The notes: generated by a model not told the origin, from the letters alone. A stretch of DNA of 64,000 nucleotides from an uncultured Eubacteriales bacterium (GCA_934491515.1 CAKSTF010000001.1:62001-126000), one strand, 5' to 3'; shown: positions 16,542-25,385, numbered from the stretch's first letter. Translations and numbers: made by a program.

Positions 16542-17519
16542 TTACTGTAAATTCTTCTTGTATCCGCTGCCGAAAAGATTATCGGCAAACCATACCTCTT
16601 TTAAAGAAAATGTTTTTCCGTTAAGATAGTCAAGTTCGCCGGCGGGGGTATCGAAACGGAAAGAAAGTTTATAAGAACAAAGCGCCTGCTTGTTAAAACC
16701 TTTCTTTTTATCCTCTTTAAGTGTGCCGTACTTGCCGTCGCCTAAAAGCGGATGCCCTATCGAAGCCATCTGCGCGCGTATCTGGTGGGTGCGGCCGGTA
16801 AGCAGTTCAACCTCCAAAAGCGAAAGACCGTCCCTGCTTTGCAGCACGCGGTAACGCGTTTTGGCGGTTCGGTTTTTATCGGTTTTTCGGCCGCTTACGT
16901 ACACGCGGTTTTTATCCTCGTTTTTCTCGATAAAACTTTCAATAATATCCGATCTTTTTTTCGGCGTGCCGTGCACAATGCAAAGGTACCGCTTGTCAAT
17001 TTCACGCATTTTTATTTTATCGCAAAGTATGCGCAGCGCCTCGGAATTCTTTGCCGCCATAACTATTCCGCAGGTGTTGCGGTCTATGCGGTTTGCAAGC
17101 GCCGGTTTAAAGGAGTTTTCCGCTTCCGGGTCATACTCGCCATTTTTATAAAGATAATGCTGTATTCTGCCTATAAGCGTGTCGCGATACTCGTTTTTAT
17201 CGGGGTGCACTATAAGCCCCTGCGGTTTGTTTACAAATATAACGTTTTCGTCCTCATACACAACGTCTATATCGGCAGGCGAAGAAAGAAAATCATATTT
17301 GGGTGTAACGGGCGTGAAAAACTCGTCGTTTATAAAGGCTCGTACCTCGTCGCCCTCGCAAAGGCGGTAGGAAATCTCGCTTTTTTTGCCGTTTACCTTT
17401 ATATGTTTGGTGCGTATAAAGCGGTAAAGCAGCGAAGAAGGCATTGTGGGACATATTTTTTCGACAAATCTGTCAAGCCTTTTGCCGGCATCGTTTTTTG
17501 TAACCTTAAAACTTTTCAT
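16542..17519 (-). CDS. RluA-family 23S/tRNA pseudouridine synthase
   Basis: A 325-residue RNA pseudouridine synthase. An N-terminal S4 RNA-binding domain (about residues 10-70: GKRLDRFVEKI, then KHIKVNGKK) is followed by the RluA catalytic domain. The catalytic Asp lies in NRIDRNTCGIVMAAK, where the usual HRLD is NRID, and RTHQIRAQMASIGHPLLGDGKYG is present as expected, here given in pieces as RTHQIRAQMA and HPLLGDGKYG. It converts specific uridines in 23S rRNA or tRNA. Which of RluA, C or D it matches cannot be told from this. It is monocistronic and divergent from radC. Confidence 0.9.
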   Translation of the reverse strand: MKSFKVTKNDAGKRLDRFVEKICPTMPSSLLYRFIRTKHIKVNGKKSEISYRLCEGDEVRAFINDEFFTPVTPKYDFLSSPADIDVVYEDENVIFVNKPQGLIVHPDKNEYRDTLIGRIQHYLYKNGEYDPEAENSFKPALANRIDRNTCGIVMAAKNSEALRILCDKIKMREIDKRYLCIVHGTPKKRSDIIESFIEKNEDKNRVYVSGRKTDKNRTAKTRYRVLQSRDGLSLLEVELLTGRTHQIRAQMASIGHPLLGDGKYGTLKEDKKKGFNKQALCSYKLSFRFDTPAGELDYLNGKTFSLKEVWFADNLFGSGYKKNLQ

Positions 17520-17524
17520 TTAAC

Positions 17525-17553
17525 TTGCGTTTCCTTTGCGTTTTTTGTATAAT
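17525..17553 (+). promoter_or_regulatory. Promoter of radC
   Basis: TTGCGT, 17 bases, TATAAT; it lies just upstream of the rluA start, so the two genes diverge from a gap of about 60 bases. Confidence 0.6.
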
Positions 17554-17579
17554 AACTGTGTCTTAATCTTTTAACGGAA

Positions 17580-18296
17580 GTGATAGTTACGGACGGTCAG
17601 TTGCATACGGGCCACCGCGAGCGCGTGCTTAAAGAATTTCTCGACCGGGGTTTCGACGAAAAAACTCCGCCGCACAAGGTCCTTGAATTTTTGCTTTTTT
17701 ATTGTGTTCCCAGAGCAGATACAAATCCGCTGGCACACGAACTTATAGATAAATACGGCAGTCTTTCCGGCGTGCTTAACGCCCCTATTGAAGAACTTGC
17801 CGATTTTAAAGGTCTTACCCTTCGCGGTGCGGCGCTTTTAAAAGCCATTGTGCCCGTTTCGCGGATATATACTTACGAGGAATCCGTAAGTCCGGTTATG
17901 TTCACAAGTCTTGACGATGTAGGCGAATTTTTGCACAAAAAGCTTTCGGGCTACACGAAAGAGTGTGCCTGCGTGCTTTTTATGAACGCCTCCGGCAAGT
18001 ACAAAGGCTTTGAGATGCTCAGCGAGGGCGATATAGACAGTGTGGGGATATCTATTCGGACGCTGCTTAAAATGTGTCTTGACAAGGGCGCAACCGTAAT
18101 CGCGCTTGCCCACAATCACCCAAGCGGACTGGCCATTCCGTCCGCCTCGGACGCCGCCGTTTCCGAACGCATAGCAAAAACCTTTGCCGGCGTGGGAATA
18201 AGGCTTATCGACCACATAATCTCCGTATCGGATGATTATGTTTCAATGGCGCAAAGTAACGAATACGCCCATATATTCAATAAACTGCAATATTAA
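17580..18296 (+). CDS. radC: RadC-like JAB domain protein
   Basis: A 238-residue RadC/DUF2466 protein. The N-terminal helix-hairpin-helix region (about residues 40-85; LADFKGLTLRGAALLKAI) is followed by a JAB/MPN metalloprotease-like domain with the full metal motif HNHPSG...SASD. The historic link to DNA repair is disputed and its biochemical activity is unknown. Start taken as GTG 17580, which lies only a few bases after a weak GGAAG. A TTG slightly downstream (giving LHTGHRER) is possible. It is followed by an AAAACGGC...GCCGTTTT hairpin. Confidence 0.9.
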   Translation: MIVTDGQLHTGHRERVLKEFLDRGFDEKTPPHKVLEFLLFYCVPRADTNPLAHELIDKYGSLSGVLNAPIEELADFKGLTLRGAALLKAIVPVSRIYTYEESVSPVMFTSLDDVGEFLHKKLSGYTKECACVLFMNASGKYKGFEMLSEGDIDSVGISIRTLLKMCLDKGATVIALAHNHPSGLAIPSASDAAVSERIAKTFAGVGIRLIDHIISVSDDYVSMAQSNEYAHIFNKLQY

Positions 18297-18341
18297 AACG
18301 GCGGTTTTACGCTGCCGAACCGGTGCGCCGCAAGCCGTTTT
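18295..18341 (+). terminator. Possible terminator of radC
   Basis: AAAACGGC and GCCGTTTT form the base of a longer GC-rich hairpin that begins at the radC stop codon and ends in T-rich sequence. Confidence 0.5.
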
Positions 18342-18380
18342 CTTTACCGAGTGTAACACTTAAAAACCTTATTGTCAAAC

Positions 18381-18413
18381 GAAAAATCCGCAGGTCAAAG
18401 CCTGCGGATTTTC
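18381..18413 (-). terminator. Terminator of the ferredoxin gene
   Basis: Perfect stem GAAAATCCGCAGG with its complement, about 23 bases after the ferredoxin stop on the minus strand, ending in T5. Confidence 0.8.
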
Positions 18414-18435
18414 TATGTAGTTTTATTACCGAAAA

Positions 18436-18606
18436 TTATTCTTCGGAAATAGCCTCAACAGGGCAGCCTGCCGCACACGCACCGCAAGAGCAGCACTTTT
18501 CGGGGTCGATCTCGTAATGAGCGTCGCCTTCGGAAATAGCGTCACAGGGGCAACCGCCGGCGCAAGCGCCGCAGCTGATGCAATCATCGGAAATTTTAAA
18601 TGCCAT
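18436..18606 (-). CDS. 2[4Fe-4S] ferredoxin (56 aa)
   Basis: A clostridial-type small electron carrier of 56 residues with two complete cluster-binding motifs: CISCGACAGGCP near the N-terminus and CCSCGACAAGCP in the second half, each CxxCxxCxxxCP. It carries low-potential electrons between enzymes such as pyruvate:ferredoxin oxidoreductase and hydrogenase in anaerobes. Start ATG 18606 follows an AGGTGT-type site. It is a single-gene unit with its own promoter (18672-18699) and terminator. The pairing of an extra Cys next to each motif (CPCD, KCCS) is within normal variation. Confidence 0.96.
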   Translation of the reverse strand: MAFKISDDCISCGACAGGCPCDAISEGDAHYEIDPEKCCSCGACAAGCPVEAISEE

Positions 18607-18671
18607 TCTTAACACCTCCGGTCAAAAAAAGTAATAGAGTTTTAAAAGTTAAAGGATTTTCCCTCACCGTA

Positions 18672-18699
18672 ATTCTACCACATTACAGAAAAAAATCAA
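18672..18699 (-). promoter_or_regulatory. Promoter of the ferredoxin gene
   Basis: On the minus strand TTGATT, 16 bases, TAGAAT, about 65 bases before the start codon. Confidence 0.6.
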
Positions 18700-18802
18700 T
18701 AGTAATCTTTTACCTTAAAATTAAACACTTTTCGCGATGTATGTGCAAAATCGCAAAAAATCCGCGTTTTTACACAAAAGCGGCGGACCGGGAAAACAAT
18801 CG

Positions 18803-18841
18803 GGATAAGGCGGTTTTTCTAAAGAACGGCGCCTTATCGGC
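18803..18841 (-). terminator. Possible terminator of the prfC-trpS-holB-ricT operon
   Basis: GATAAGGC and GCCTTATC form an eight-base stem with a long loop, about 25 bases past the ricT stop. The T-run is poor, so termination here is uncertain. Confidence 0.35.
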
Positions 18842-18864
18842 CGCGTTGCCCTCCGCTTATAATA

Positions 18865-19731
18865 TCATTCAAGTTCTTTCAGTTCTGCATTTTCCTCTTC
18901 GCGTTCTTTTTTGCCGCGTTTTCCGCGCGAAAGAATTTTTACCCTGTCCCTGTTTGTTTTAAAGGGGATTCCGTTTTCCTCTTTAGGCTTTACTATAAGG
19001 TTGCCGGTTATATAATTTACGTCCACAACCACTCCGATGCCCTCGGGAGATTTTACCGTGCAGCCGAGTCCGGGAGTTATCTTCATCAGGTGCTCGTAAG
19101 AATCCTGCTCGTATTTAAGGCAGCACATAAGTCTTCCGCAGCTGCCCGATATTTTTGTGGGGTTAAGGGAAAGACCCTGCTCTTTAGCCATTTTTATGGA
19201 AACCGGTTCAAAATCCGCCAAAAAGCGCTTGCAGCAATAGGGCTGCCCGCAAATGCCTATTCCTCCGAGCATCCGCGCTTCATCGCGCACGCCTATCTGG
19301 CGCAGTTCTATACGGGTGTGGAACTGTGCCGCAAGATCTTTTACAAGTTCCCTGAAATCGACCCTGCCGTCCGCCGTGAAGAAAAAGGTTATTTTGCTGC
19401 CGTCAAAAGCATATTCAACACGGATAAGTTTCATCGCAAGGCCGTGTGCTTCTATCTTTTTTTCACATATTCCGAAGGCGGTTTCTTCCTTTCGGGCATT
19501 TTCTTTCAGGGTGCGCATATCCTTTTCGTCCGCCTTGCGCAGCACCTTTTTAAGCGGACTTACCACGCTTTCCTGCGGCACATCGTGATTGCCCTCGGTA
19601 ACGTTTACGCAGGAAACGCCGTTTGAAGTTTCAACAACGGCGCGGTCGCCCTCTTTAAAATCTATACCGTCCGGATCGAAATAGTACGACCTGCCGACAT
19701 CCTTAAATTTTACAGATATAACATTTGCCAT
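18865..19731 (-). CDS. ricT: PSP1 domain protein RicT (YaaT-like)
   Basis: A 288-residue PSP1-domain protein. In Bacillus subtilis YaaT/RicT is part of the RicA-RicF-RicT iron-sulfur complex that helps RNase Y and affects sporulation and biofilm decisions. The cysteine-rich signature is clear: GICGQPYCCKRFL followed by SGSCGRLMCCLKYEQDSY. The C-terminal KGKRG/KKE-rich tail is basic. Start at ATG 19731 with a GAGGT site. It sits four bases after the holB stop, matching the common Firmicutes order holB-ricT. Confidence 0.92.
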   Translation of the reverse strand: MANVISVKFKDVGRSYYFDPDGIDFKEGDRAVVETSNGVSCVNVTEGNHDVPQESVVSPLKKVLRKADEKDMRTLKENARKEETAFGICEKKIEAHGLAMKLIRVEYAFDGSKITFFFTADGRVDFRELVKDLAAQFHTRIELRQIGVRDEARMLGGIGICGQPYCCKRFLADFEPVSIKMAKEQGLSLNPTKISGSCGRLMCCLKYEQDSYEHLMKITPGLGCTVKSPEGIGVVVDVNYITGNLIVKPKEENGIPFKTNRDRVKILSRGKRGKKEREEENAELKELE

Positions 19732-19735
19732 ATAT

Positions 19736-20668
19736 TTACCTCTTATATTCGCTTATATCCGCCGCAACGCTGCAAAACAGCAGCGGCAGATTTACATTGC
19801 TTTTCAGTCTTTCGATGTATTTATCGGTCTCTCCGTACACGCCGTAAAGCACCTTTGCGCGTTTTCCGTGCGGCGGCAGTTTTTTTATTTCGGCTGCCAG
19901 TGCCGTTTTAAGTTCGACAAAAAACGCGTCTGCCGAAACGCGGTCTTTTCCGGCAGCGGCCAGCGCCTTTATCATATCGTATTCTCCGCCCGAAAAAATA
20001 AGTTTTACAAAATCCCCGGCAGCAGCCTTTGCGGTGTTTTTTCCGCCTGTTTTAAACAGCGACAGCGCCGCGCCGATACTTCCGTTTGAAAGTTTTAAAA
20101 GTTCGTTTGCCGTGTCTGTGTTACAGCCGGCAAGTTCTGCCAGCACGGCGGCGCCGTCCTCCGCCGCAGGGGAGGACAAATCCATACGCGTACAGCGCGA
20201 AAGCACCGTTACAAGCAATGCGGAAACATTTTTCGCCAGAAGAATAAAATGCGTGTTTTCAGGCGGTTCTTCAAGCACCTTTAAAAGCGCGTTCTGCGCG
20301 CTTGTGTTCATACAGTCGGCATTGCGGATTATAAATACCTTGCTTTCCGCCTCATGCGGTTTTATAAACGCATCGCTCCGTATTTCCCGTATCACGGAAA
20401 CGCCTATTTCCTTTTTGCCGCTTTCGCGGTCAACATATATCACGTCGGGATGATTACCGGATAAAACCGCCCTGCAGTTTTTACATTCACCGCAGGGACG
20501 TTCGCCTGCGCCACTACAAACGGCTGCCGCCGCTATATACTTTGCAAGGGTATTCTTTCCTTGCCCCTCGCCGCCGGTTATAAGCAGGGCATGCGGCATT
20601 CTGCCGCGGGCGGCGAATGCCCCGACCGCAGTCCTTACCCTTTCGTTACCGGCAAGAGGAAACATCAT
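19736..20668 (-). CDS. holB: DNA polymerase III delta' subunit
   Basis: Clamp-loader subunit of the replisome that helps load the beta clamp on primed DNA. The 310-residue protein has an AAA+ fold with a P-loop-like GGEGQGKNTLAKY, a four-Cys zinc motif CSGAGERPCGECKNC at about residues 52-66, and the sensor region HFILLAKNVSALLVTVLSRC, here split as HFILLAKNV and TVLSRCTRM. The C-terminal third is helical. Its start overlaps the trpS stop by four bases (ATGA), and ricT follows four bases later. Confidence 0.93.
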   Translation of the reverse strand: MMFPLAGNERVRTAVGAFAARGRMPHALLITGGEGQGKNTLAKYIAAAAVCSGAGERPCGECKNCRAVLSGNHPDVIYVDRESGKKEIGVSVIREIRSDAFIKPHEAESKVFIIRNADCMNTSAQNALLKVLEEPPENTHFILLAKNVSALLVTVLSRCTRMDLSSPAAEDGAAVLAELAGCNTDTANELLKLSNGSIGAALSLFKTGGKNTAKAAAGDFVKLIFSGGEYDMIKALAAAGKDRVSADAFFVELKTALAAEIKKLPPHGKRAKVLYGVYGETDKYIERLKSNVNLPLLFCSVAADISEYKR

Positions 20669-21672
20669 AAAACAAAACCGACCTTTTTCATAGCCTTAAA
20701 GTAAACCTTGCGTGCGTCTTTTTCGGCGCGTGCGGCACCGTCGCGGAATATGCGCTCAAGCTCCGCTTTATCCGATATATATTTTTCGTAACTTTCCCTT
20801 ACCGGGGCAAGTTCCGCCGCAACCGCTTCGCCCACGGCAAGTTTAAAATCGCCGTAGCCTTTGCCTTCAAACTCTTTTTCGATCTCCTGCGCGGTTTTGC
20901 CCGTAACGCAGGAATAAATACCTATAAGGTTGCTTACACCCGGCTTTCCCTCGCTTACGCGTATGATGTTGTCGCTGTCGGTAACGGCACGGCGGAATTT
21001 GCGTATCACCGTGTCCTTATCGTCAAGTATCGCAACGTATGCGTTGGGGTTTTCGTCCGACTTGGACATCTTTTTAGAGGGGTCCTGAAGCGACATTATG
21101 CGCGCGCCGGCTTTGGGTATATAGGGTTCTGGAAGTTTAAATACCTCGCCGTAGTTGTGATTGAATCTTGCCGCTATATCGCGGGCTATTTCAAGGTGCT
21201 GTTTCTGGTCTGCACCCACAGGCACATAATCCGGCCTGTAAAGCAGTATATCCGCCGCCATAAGCACGGGGTAGGAAAAAAGTCCCACGTTCACGTTGTC
21301 GGCATGCTTTGCGGATTTATCCTTAAACTGCGTCATACGCGACATTTCACCGAACTGCGTATTGCAGGAAAGCAGCCAGGTAAGCGCCGTATGCTCGGGA
21401 ACATGCGACTGTATAAACATAACGCTTTTCTGCGGATCAAGACCCAGCGCCAGCAAAAGCGCAAATGTAGAATATATCTGCGCACGGAATTTTGCCGGTT
21501 CCTGCCTTACGGTTATCGCGTGAAGATCGGCAACGGCAAAGGTGCAGTCAAATTCGTCCTGCATACTTTTCCAGTTTTTAAGCGCACCGAGATAATTACC
21601 CAAAGTAAGCATACCGCTTGGCTGTATGCAGCTTAAAACCTTTTTCTTTTCGTTTAATACTGTTTCAGACAT
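20665..21672 (-). CDS. trpS: Tryptophanyl-tRNA synthetase
   Basis: Class I synthetase charging tRNA-Trp, 335 residues, the usual bacterial length. The HIGH-type motif is in TLGNYLGAL and the KMSKS motif in KKMSKSDENPNAY. The VPVGADQKQHLE segment of the active site is also present. It lies 31 bases after prfC and overlaps holB by four bases. No T-box or trp attenuator is visible, in keeping with its place inside an operon. Confidence 0.97.
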   Translation of the reverse strand: MSETVLNEKKKVLSCIQPSGMLTLGNYLGALKNWKSMQDEFDCTFAVADLHAITVRQEPAKFRAQIYSTFALLLALGLDPQKSVMFIQSHVPEHTALTWLLSCNTQFGEMSRMTQFKDKSAKHADNVNVGLFSYPVLMAADILLYRPDYVPVGADQKQHLEIARDIAARFNHNYGEVFKLPEPYIPKAGARIMSLQDPSKKMSKSDENPNAYVAILDDKDTVIRKFRRAVTDSDNIIRVSEGKPGVSNLIGIYSCVTGKTAQEIEKEFEGKGYGDFKLAVGEAVAAELAPVRESYEKYISDKAELERIFRDGAARAEKDARKVYFKAMKKVGFVL

Positions 21673-21703
21673 ATAAAAAAGCCCCTAAATACTGATTTTT
21701 CCG

Positions 21704-23290
21704 TTAATTCCTGCTGAAATCGCGAAGAACAAGACCATCGTTTTTATCAAGTGCCCAGTTAATATTCCACTCGCTTGTAAAAATAAGCAGATCGTTACCC
21801 TTAAAGTCCTGCACCCACTTTGTATCGGAAGTAAGGTTAAGGTTTTTAACATCGCACTCGCCGTCTATCCAGCGGATAAACTGGTACGGCAGATTGTTTC
21901 TTATCACCTGTACATTATACTCGTTTTTAAGGCGATATTCAAGCACCTCGAACTGAAGCACGCCCACAACGCCCACTATAACCTTTTCCATACCGGAGTT
22001 GGGTTCGTGGAATATCTGTATCGCGCCCTCCTGCGCTATCTGCTCAACACCCTTTACAAACTGCTTTCTTTTAAGGCTGTCAAGATGTTCTATAACCGCA
22101 AAATGTTCGGGAGCGAATGTAGGTATGCCCTCAAACTCCACCTTGTTTTTTACGTTGCACACGGTGTCGCCTATGGAAAAAATACCCGGGTCGAAAACGC
22201 CGATTATATCACCGGCGTATGCCTCGTTCACTATCTGGCGGCTGTCCGCCATAAGCTGCTGCGGCTGTGAAAGTCTTAACGCTCTGCCGCCCTGAACGTG
22301 ATAATACTCGCGGTCGCGTTCAAATTTGCCGGAACATATGCGCATAAAGGTCATACGGTCGCGGTGCGCTTTATTCATATTCGCCTGTATTTTAAACACA
22401 AATGCCGAAAAATTTTCGCTTGCGGGATCAACGCTGCCCGATTTGGTGTCCCTTGCAAGGGGAGGGGTGGTCATTGAAAGGAAATTCTCCAAAAACGGCT
22501 CCACGCCGAAATTGGTAAGCGCCGAACCGAAAAACACGGGAGTAAGCGCGCCGCTGCGAACCTTTTCAATATCAAACTCAAAACTTGCGCCGTCAAGAAG
22601 TTCTATCTGGTCTACAAGTTCTTTTCTTGAATACTCGCCTATAAGTTCGTCAAGTTTTGCGGTGTCGGTAATATCGCACTCCGTGGCGGCAAGTTTTTCC
22701 TGCCCCTTATGAAATTCGTTAAAGGCAAGTATCTGCCTGCGGTTTCTGTCAAAAACGCCTTTAAATCCCACACCGCAGCCTATCGGCCAGTTTACGGGAT
22801 AGGTGCCTATTCCGAATTCTTTTTCAAGTTCGTCTATAAGTTCAAACGGATCGCGTGCTTCGCGGTCAAGTTTGTTTATAAAGGTAAATATCGGTATATG
22901 CCTCATGGCGGTTACTTTAAAAAGTTTCCTTGTCTGCGGTTCTATACCCTTTGCCGCGTCTATTACCATAACAACGCTGTCAGCCGCCATAAGGGTTCTG
23001 TATGTGTCCTCGGAAAAGTCCTGATGTCCGGGGGTGTCAAGAATGTTTATGCAGTACCCCTCGTACTCAAACTGCATAACCGACGACGTTATGGATATTC
23101 CCCTTTGTTTTTCAAGTTCCATCCAGTCGGAAACGGCGTGCTTTGCCGTTGCCTTGCCTTTTACGGACCCTGCTTTCTGTATCGCGCCGCCGTAAAGAAG
23201 CAACTTTTCGGTAAGGGTGGTCTTGCCGGCGTCGGGGTGAGAGATTATCGCAAATGTTCTTCTGCGCTCTATTTCTTTTTTAAAGTCCAC
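21704..23290 (-). CDS. prfC: Peptide chain release factor 3
   Basis: Translational GTPase that removes RF1/RF2 from the ribosome after termination. 528 residues, the standard length. G-domain motifs are SHPDAGKTT (P-loop), DTPGHQDFSEDTYR (switch II) and NKLDREARDP. Start at GTG 23290, eight bases after AAGGAG. First gene of the operon prfC-trpS-holB-ricT, with a promoter at 23323-23351. Confidence 0.97.
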   Translation of the reverse strand: MDFKKEIERRRTFAIISHPDAGKTTLTEKLLLYGGAIQKAGSVKGKATAKHAVSDWMELEKQRGISITSSVMQFEYEGYCINILDTPGHQDFSEDTYRTLMAADSVVMVIDAAKGIEPQTRKLFKVTAMRHIPIFTFINKLDREARDPFELIDELEKEFGIGTYPVNWPIGCGVGFKGVFDRNRRQILAFNEFHKGQEKLAATECDITDTAKLDELIGEYSRKELVDQIELLDGASFEFDIEKVRSGALTPVFFGSALTNFGVEPFLENFLSMTTPPLARDTKSGSVDPASENFSAFVFKIQANMNKAHRDRMTFMRICSGKFERDREYYHVQGGRALRLSQPQQLMADSRQIVNEAYAGDIIGVFDPGIFSIGDTVCNVKNKVEFEGIPTFAPEHFAVIEHLDSLKRKQFVKGVEQIAQEGAIQIFHEPNSGMEKVIVGVVGVLQFEVLEYRLKNEYNVQVIRNNLPYQFIRWIDGECDVKNLNLTSDTKWVQDFKGNDLLIFTSEWNINWALDKNDGLVLRDFSRN

Positions 23291-23322
23291 GTTATTTCTC
23301 CTTTATATATTAAACAGTATAG

Positions 23323-23351
23323 ATTTTAACATATTATTCCGCATTTCGCAA
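23323..23351 (-). promoter_or_regulatory. Promoter of the prfC operon
   Basis: On the minus strand TTGCGA, 17 bases, TAAAAT. A plus-strand promoter for the next gene begins only five bases away (23357), so the two are back to back. Confidence 0.65.
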
Positions 23352-23356
23352 CACTA

Positions 23357-23385
23357 TTGAAAAACCTTTTTCTTTGTGGTAAACT
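23357..23385 (+). promoter_or_regulatory. Promoter of the small membrane protein gene
   Basis: TTGAAA, 17 bases, TAAACT, back to back with the prfC promoter. Confidence 0.6.
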
Positions 23386-23429
23386 GAAAAGGCAAAATGC
23401 AGAACGTTTTTTTCAAAGGGGATTTAAAA

Positions 23430-23699
23430 ATGTACGAAGAAAGCAAATACCGCCCGCTTTCACCGTGGGCATATTTCGGATATCAAATCTTATTTTCTTT
23501 GCCTGTTCTGGGATTTATATTCCTTATTATCTATTCTCTTTCGGATAAAAATATCAACCGCAGGAATTTTGCACGCTCGTATTTTTGCGTTTTGGCGCTT
23601 TTGCTTATAGTTTTTGCGGTTTTGCTTGTTCTAGGCATAGGCACGAGCATTTTCGACGCAATTCGGGCATTTTTCATATCAACATATAAAAGAATTTGA
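23430..23699 (+). CDS. Small two-span membrane protein, unknown function
   Basis: An 89-residue protein with two predicted membrane helices (about residues 17-38 and 50-72) joined by a short loop containing NINRRNFAR. Start taken at ATG 23430, where AAGGGG lies at a good distance; an earlier in-frame ATG at 23397 lacks a ribosome site. The N-terminal YRPLSPWAYFGYQILFSLP resembles many small integral membrane proteins of Clostridia of unknown role. It is divergent from prfC and followed by an independent gene with its own promoter. Confidence 0.6.
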   Translation: MYEESKYRPLSPWAYFGYQILFSLPVLGFIFLIIYSLSDKNINRRNFARSYFCVLALLLIVFAVLLVLGIGTSIFDAIRAFFISTYKRI

Positions 23700-23717
23700 A
23701 AAAATTTAAAAAAATTG

Positions 23718-23746
23718 TTTACATTTTATTTTTTGTTTGTTATAAT
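23718..23746 (+). promoter_or_regulatory. Strong promoter of the 23782 gene
   Basis: TTTACA, 17 bases, TATAAT, followed by a GTGGAGG ribosome site 10 bases before the ATG. Confidence 0.75.
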
Positions 23747-23781
23747 ACTCTTGTAAAATTATCTCCGTGGAGGTTTTTGAA

Positions 23782-24297
23782 ATGAAAAAGATCATAGCAG
23801 TTATCGTTTGCATAGCAGTTCTGTGCACACTTTCGGTTGCAGCTTTCGCTACCAGCCCTTCGGGGACACCCATGATTAACGTTATCATAAGAAAAGCGGA
23901 CGGCCTTGAGGGCGTTACGAAGGTTGATGAAAAAACAGCTCTCGAAATGACCGACAACGGCGTTATCGTTAGGATAAAGACCAATTCCATATACGGCAAT
24001 TTCAATAACTGGCGCATCTATAAGCCCGATTCTTCCGCACAGGGTTACTCTGCCGCTGTTGAAGGCACCGATTACCGTATAATCGAGGGTTCTCTTACAT
24101 CGGTTGCCCTTAAGGTAAATGTTTTCTCGGATGTTATCATATGCGGTAACTACAACGGTACTATCACCGATCCTCTTTCTGCAAGTAGCCAGGGTTCGGC
24201 TCCGCTTACCGCAGATATGTCGGTCGTTTGCGCAGCAATCGTTATGCTCGCTGCAGCAGGCATGGTTATGAGCGCAAAGAAAGTTTTTTCTAAATAA
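23782..24297 (+). CDS. Secreted protein with C-terminal membrane anchor, unknown function
   Basis: A 171-residue protein. Residues 1-22 form a classical signal peptide ending AAFA, the middle of about 110 residues is a soluble beta-rich domain with NNWRIYKP and FSDVIICGNYNGT, and the C-terminus has a hydrophobic helix (VVCAAIVMLAAAGMVMSA) followed by KKVFSK. This is the layout of a surface protein held by a C-terminal transmembrane tail, with no LPXTG sorting motif. Start at ATG 23782 with a GTGGAGG site. The promoter and terminator are both strong, which suggests high expression. I do not recognise the domain. Confidence 0.7.
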   Translation: MKKIIAVIVCIAVLCTLSVAAFATSPSGTPMINVIIRKADGLEGVTKVDEKTALEMTDNGVIVRIKTNSIYGNFNNWRIYKPDSSAQGYSAAVEGTDYRIIEGSLTSVALKVNVFSDVIICGNYNGTITDPLSASSQGSAPLTADMSVVCAAIVMLAAAGMVMSAKKVFSK

Positions 24298-24315
24298 TTA
24301 ACTGCAAAATATATT

Positions 24316-24342
24316 CAGCCGGTCTTTTGACCGGCTGTTTTT
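24316..24342 (+). terminator. Terminator of the 23782 gene
   Basis: Perfect nine-base stem CAGCCGGTC / GACCGGCTG with TTTT loop and a T5 tail. Confidence 0.85.
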
Positions 24343-24374
24343 GTATAATTTTTACGCGCCGCCTTATAAGACAT

Positions 24375-24416
24375 AAAAACGCACCCTTTTCCGAAAACCA
24401 AAAGGATGCGTTTTTG
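24375..24416 (-). terminator. Terminator of rsmA
   Basis: Stem AAAAACGCAcCCTTTT with AAAAGGaTGCGTTTTT, one mismatch, next to the rsmA stop. Confidence 0.7.
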
Positions 24417-24421
24417 TGTTC

Positions 24422-25273
24422 TTATTCCGAAAACAAATTTGATATATCGGCTATCTGCTTTAAAGTCAGCGTTTCGCCGCGGACCGTATCGGGAATATCA
24501 AGACCTGCCAGCGCGGTTCTTACCCTTTCTTTTTCAAATCCCATTGTGTTTGAAAGGGTGTTGAGAAGCGTTTTTCTGCGCTGTGCAAAGCACGCCCTTA
24601 TAACGCGGAAAAACATTTCTTCGTTTTTCACCTCTACCGGAGGCTGTTTTAAAATATCCAGTTTAATAACCGCGGAATCGACCTTGGGCTGCGGTACAAA
24701 TGCGATTCTGGGTACGGCAAAAAGCATTTCAGGCGCGGCATAATATCTTACCGCCGCGGTTACCGCACCGGCGGCGCGGGTGCCTACCTCGGCGCAAAGG
24801 CGGTCCGCCGTCTCTTTCTGAACCATAACGGTAATGCTGTCGATCGGGAGTTTTGATTCGATAAGCCGCATTATCACAGGTGAAGTTATATAATACGGCA
24901 GATTTGCGCAAACGGTAACCCGCTTGCAGTCCGCAAATTCTTCCGCTATAAGCGCCGCAAGGTCTGTCTTTAAAACATCCCCGAACACCACCTTGGCATT
25001 TTTGCAGTTTTCAAGCGTTTTTGTAAGAACCGGCCGCAGGCGCTCGTCTATCTCAATCGAAACAACGCGTCCTGCTGCCGCGGAAAGCGCAAGGGTTAAA
25101 ACTCCGGCTCCGGGACCTATTTCCAGAACACCCGTTTCTTTATCTGCCGCTGCCGCCGCCATACGCGGGCAAACGGTGTCGTCGGTAATAAAATTCTGAC
25201 CCAGCGATTTTTTAAAGGAGAAGCCCTCTTCATCCAAAATCTTTTTAACATTCTTTTTATCGGCAAGATTCAA
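24422..25273 (-). CDS. rsmA: 16S rRNA dimethyladenosine methyltransferase
   Basis: KsgA/RsmA, which dimethylates the two adjacent adenines in the 3' hairpin of 16S rRNA (A1518/A1519 in E. coli) using S-adenosylmethionine during small-subunit assembly. Seen motifs: KSLGQNF at the N-terminus, motif I VLEIGPGAGVLT and the catalytic NLPYYITSPV. Start placed at TTG 25273 behind AAGGCGG, giving 283 residues with the usual family N-terminus. An ATG at 25291 is an alternative that adds six residues. It is monocistronic and divergent from the 25431 gene. Confidence 0.94.
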   Translation of the reverse strand: MNLADKKNVKKILDEEGFSFKKSLGQNFITDDTVCPRMAAAAADKETGVLEIGPGAGVLTLALSAAAGRVVSIEIDERLRPVLTKTLENCKNAKVVFGDVLKTDLAALIAEEFADCKRVTVCANLPYYITSPVIMRLIESKLPIDSITVMVQKETADRLCAEVGTRAAGAVTAAVRYYAAPEMLFAVPRIAFVPQPKVDSAVIKLDILKQPPVEVKNEEMFFRVIRACFAQRRKTLLNTLSNTMGFEKERVRTALAGLDIPDTVRGETLTLKQIADISNLFSE

Positions 25274-25356
25274 ATCTTTTCCGCCTTTCATCGGTAACTT
25301 TGATGCAGCAATAGTTATTATACGGCTTATGCGCCGTTCTTTCAAGAAAAAATTAG

Positions 25357-25385
25357 GTGACAAACGGTGCTGCCTGTGTTATAAT
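25357..25385 (+). promoter_or_regulatory. Promoter of the 25431 gene
   Basis: GTGACA, 17 bases, TATAAT, then TAGGAGTG eight bases before the TTG start. Confidence 0.65.
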
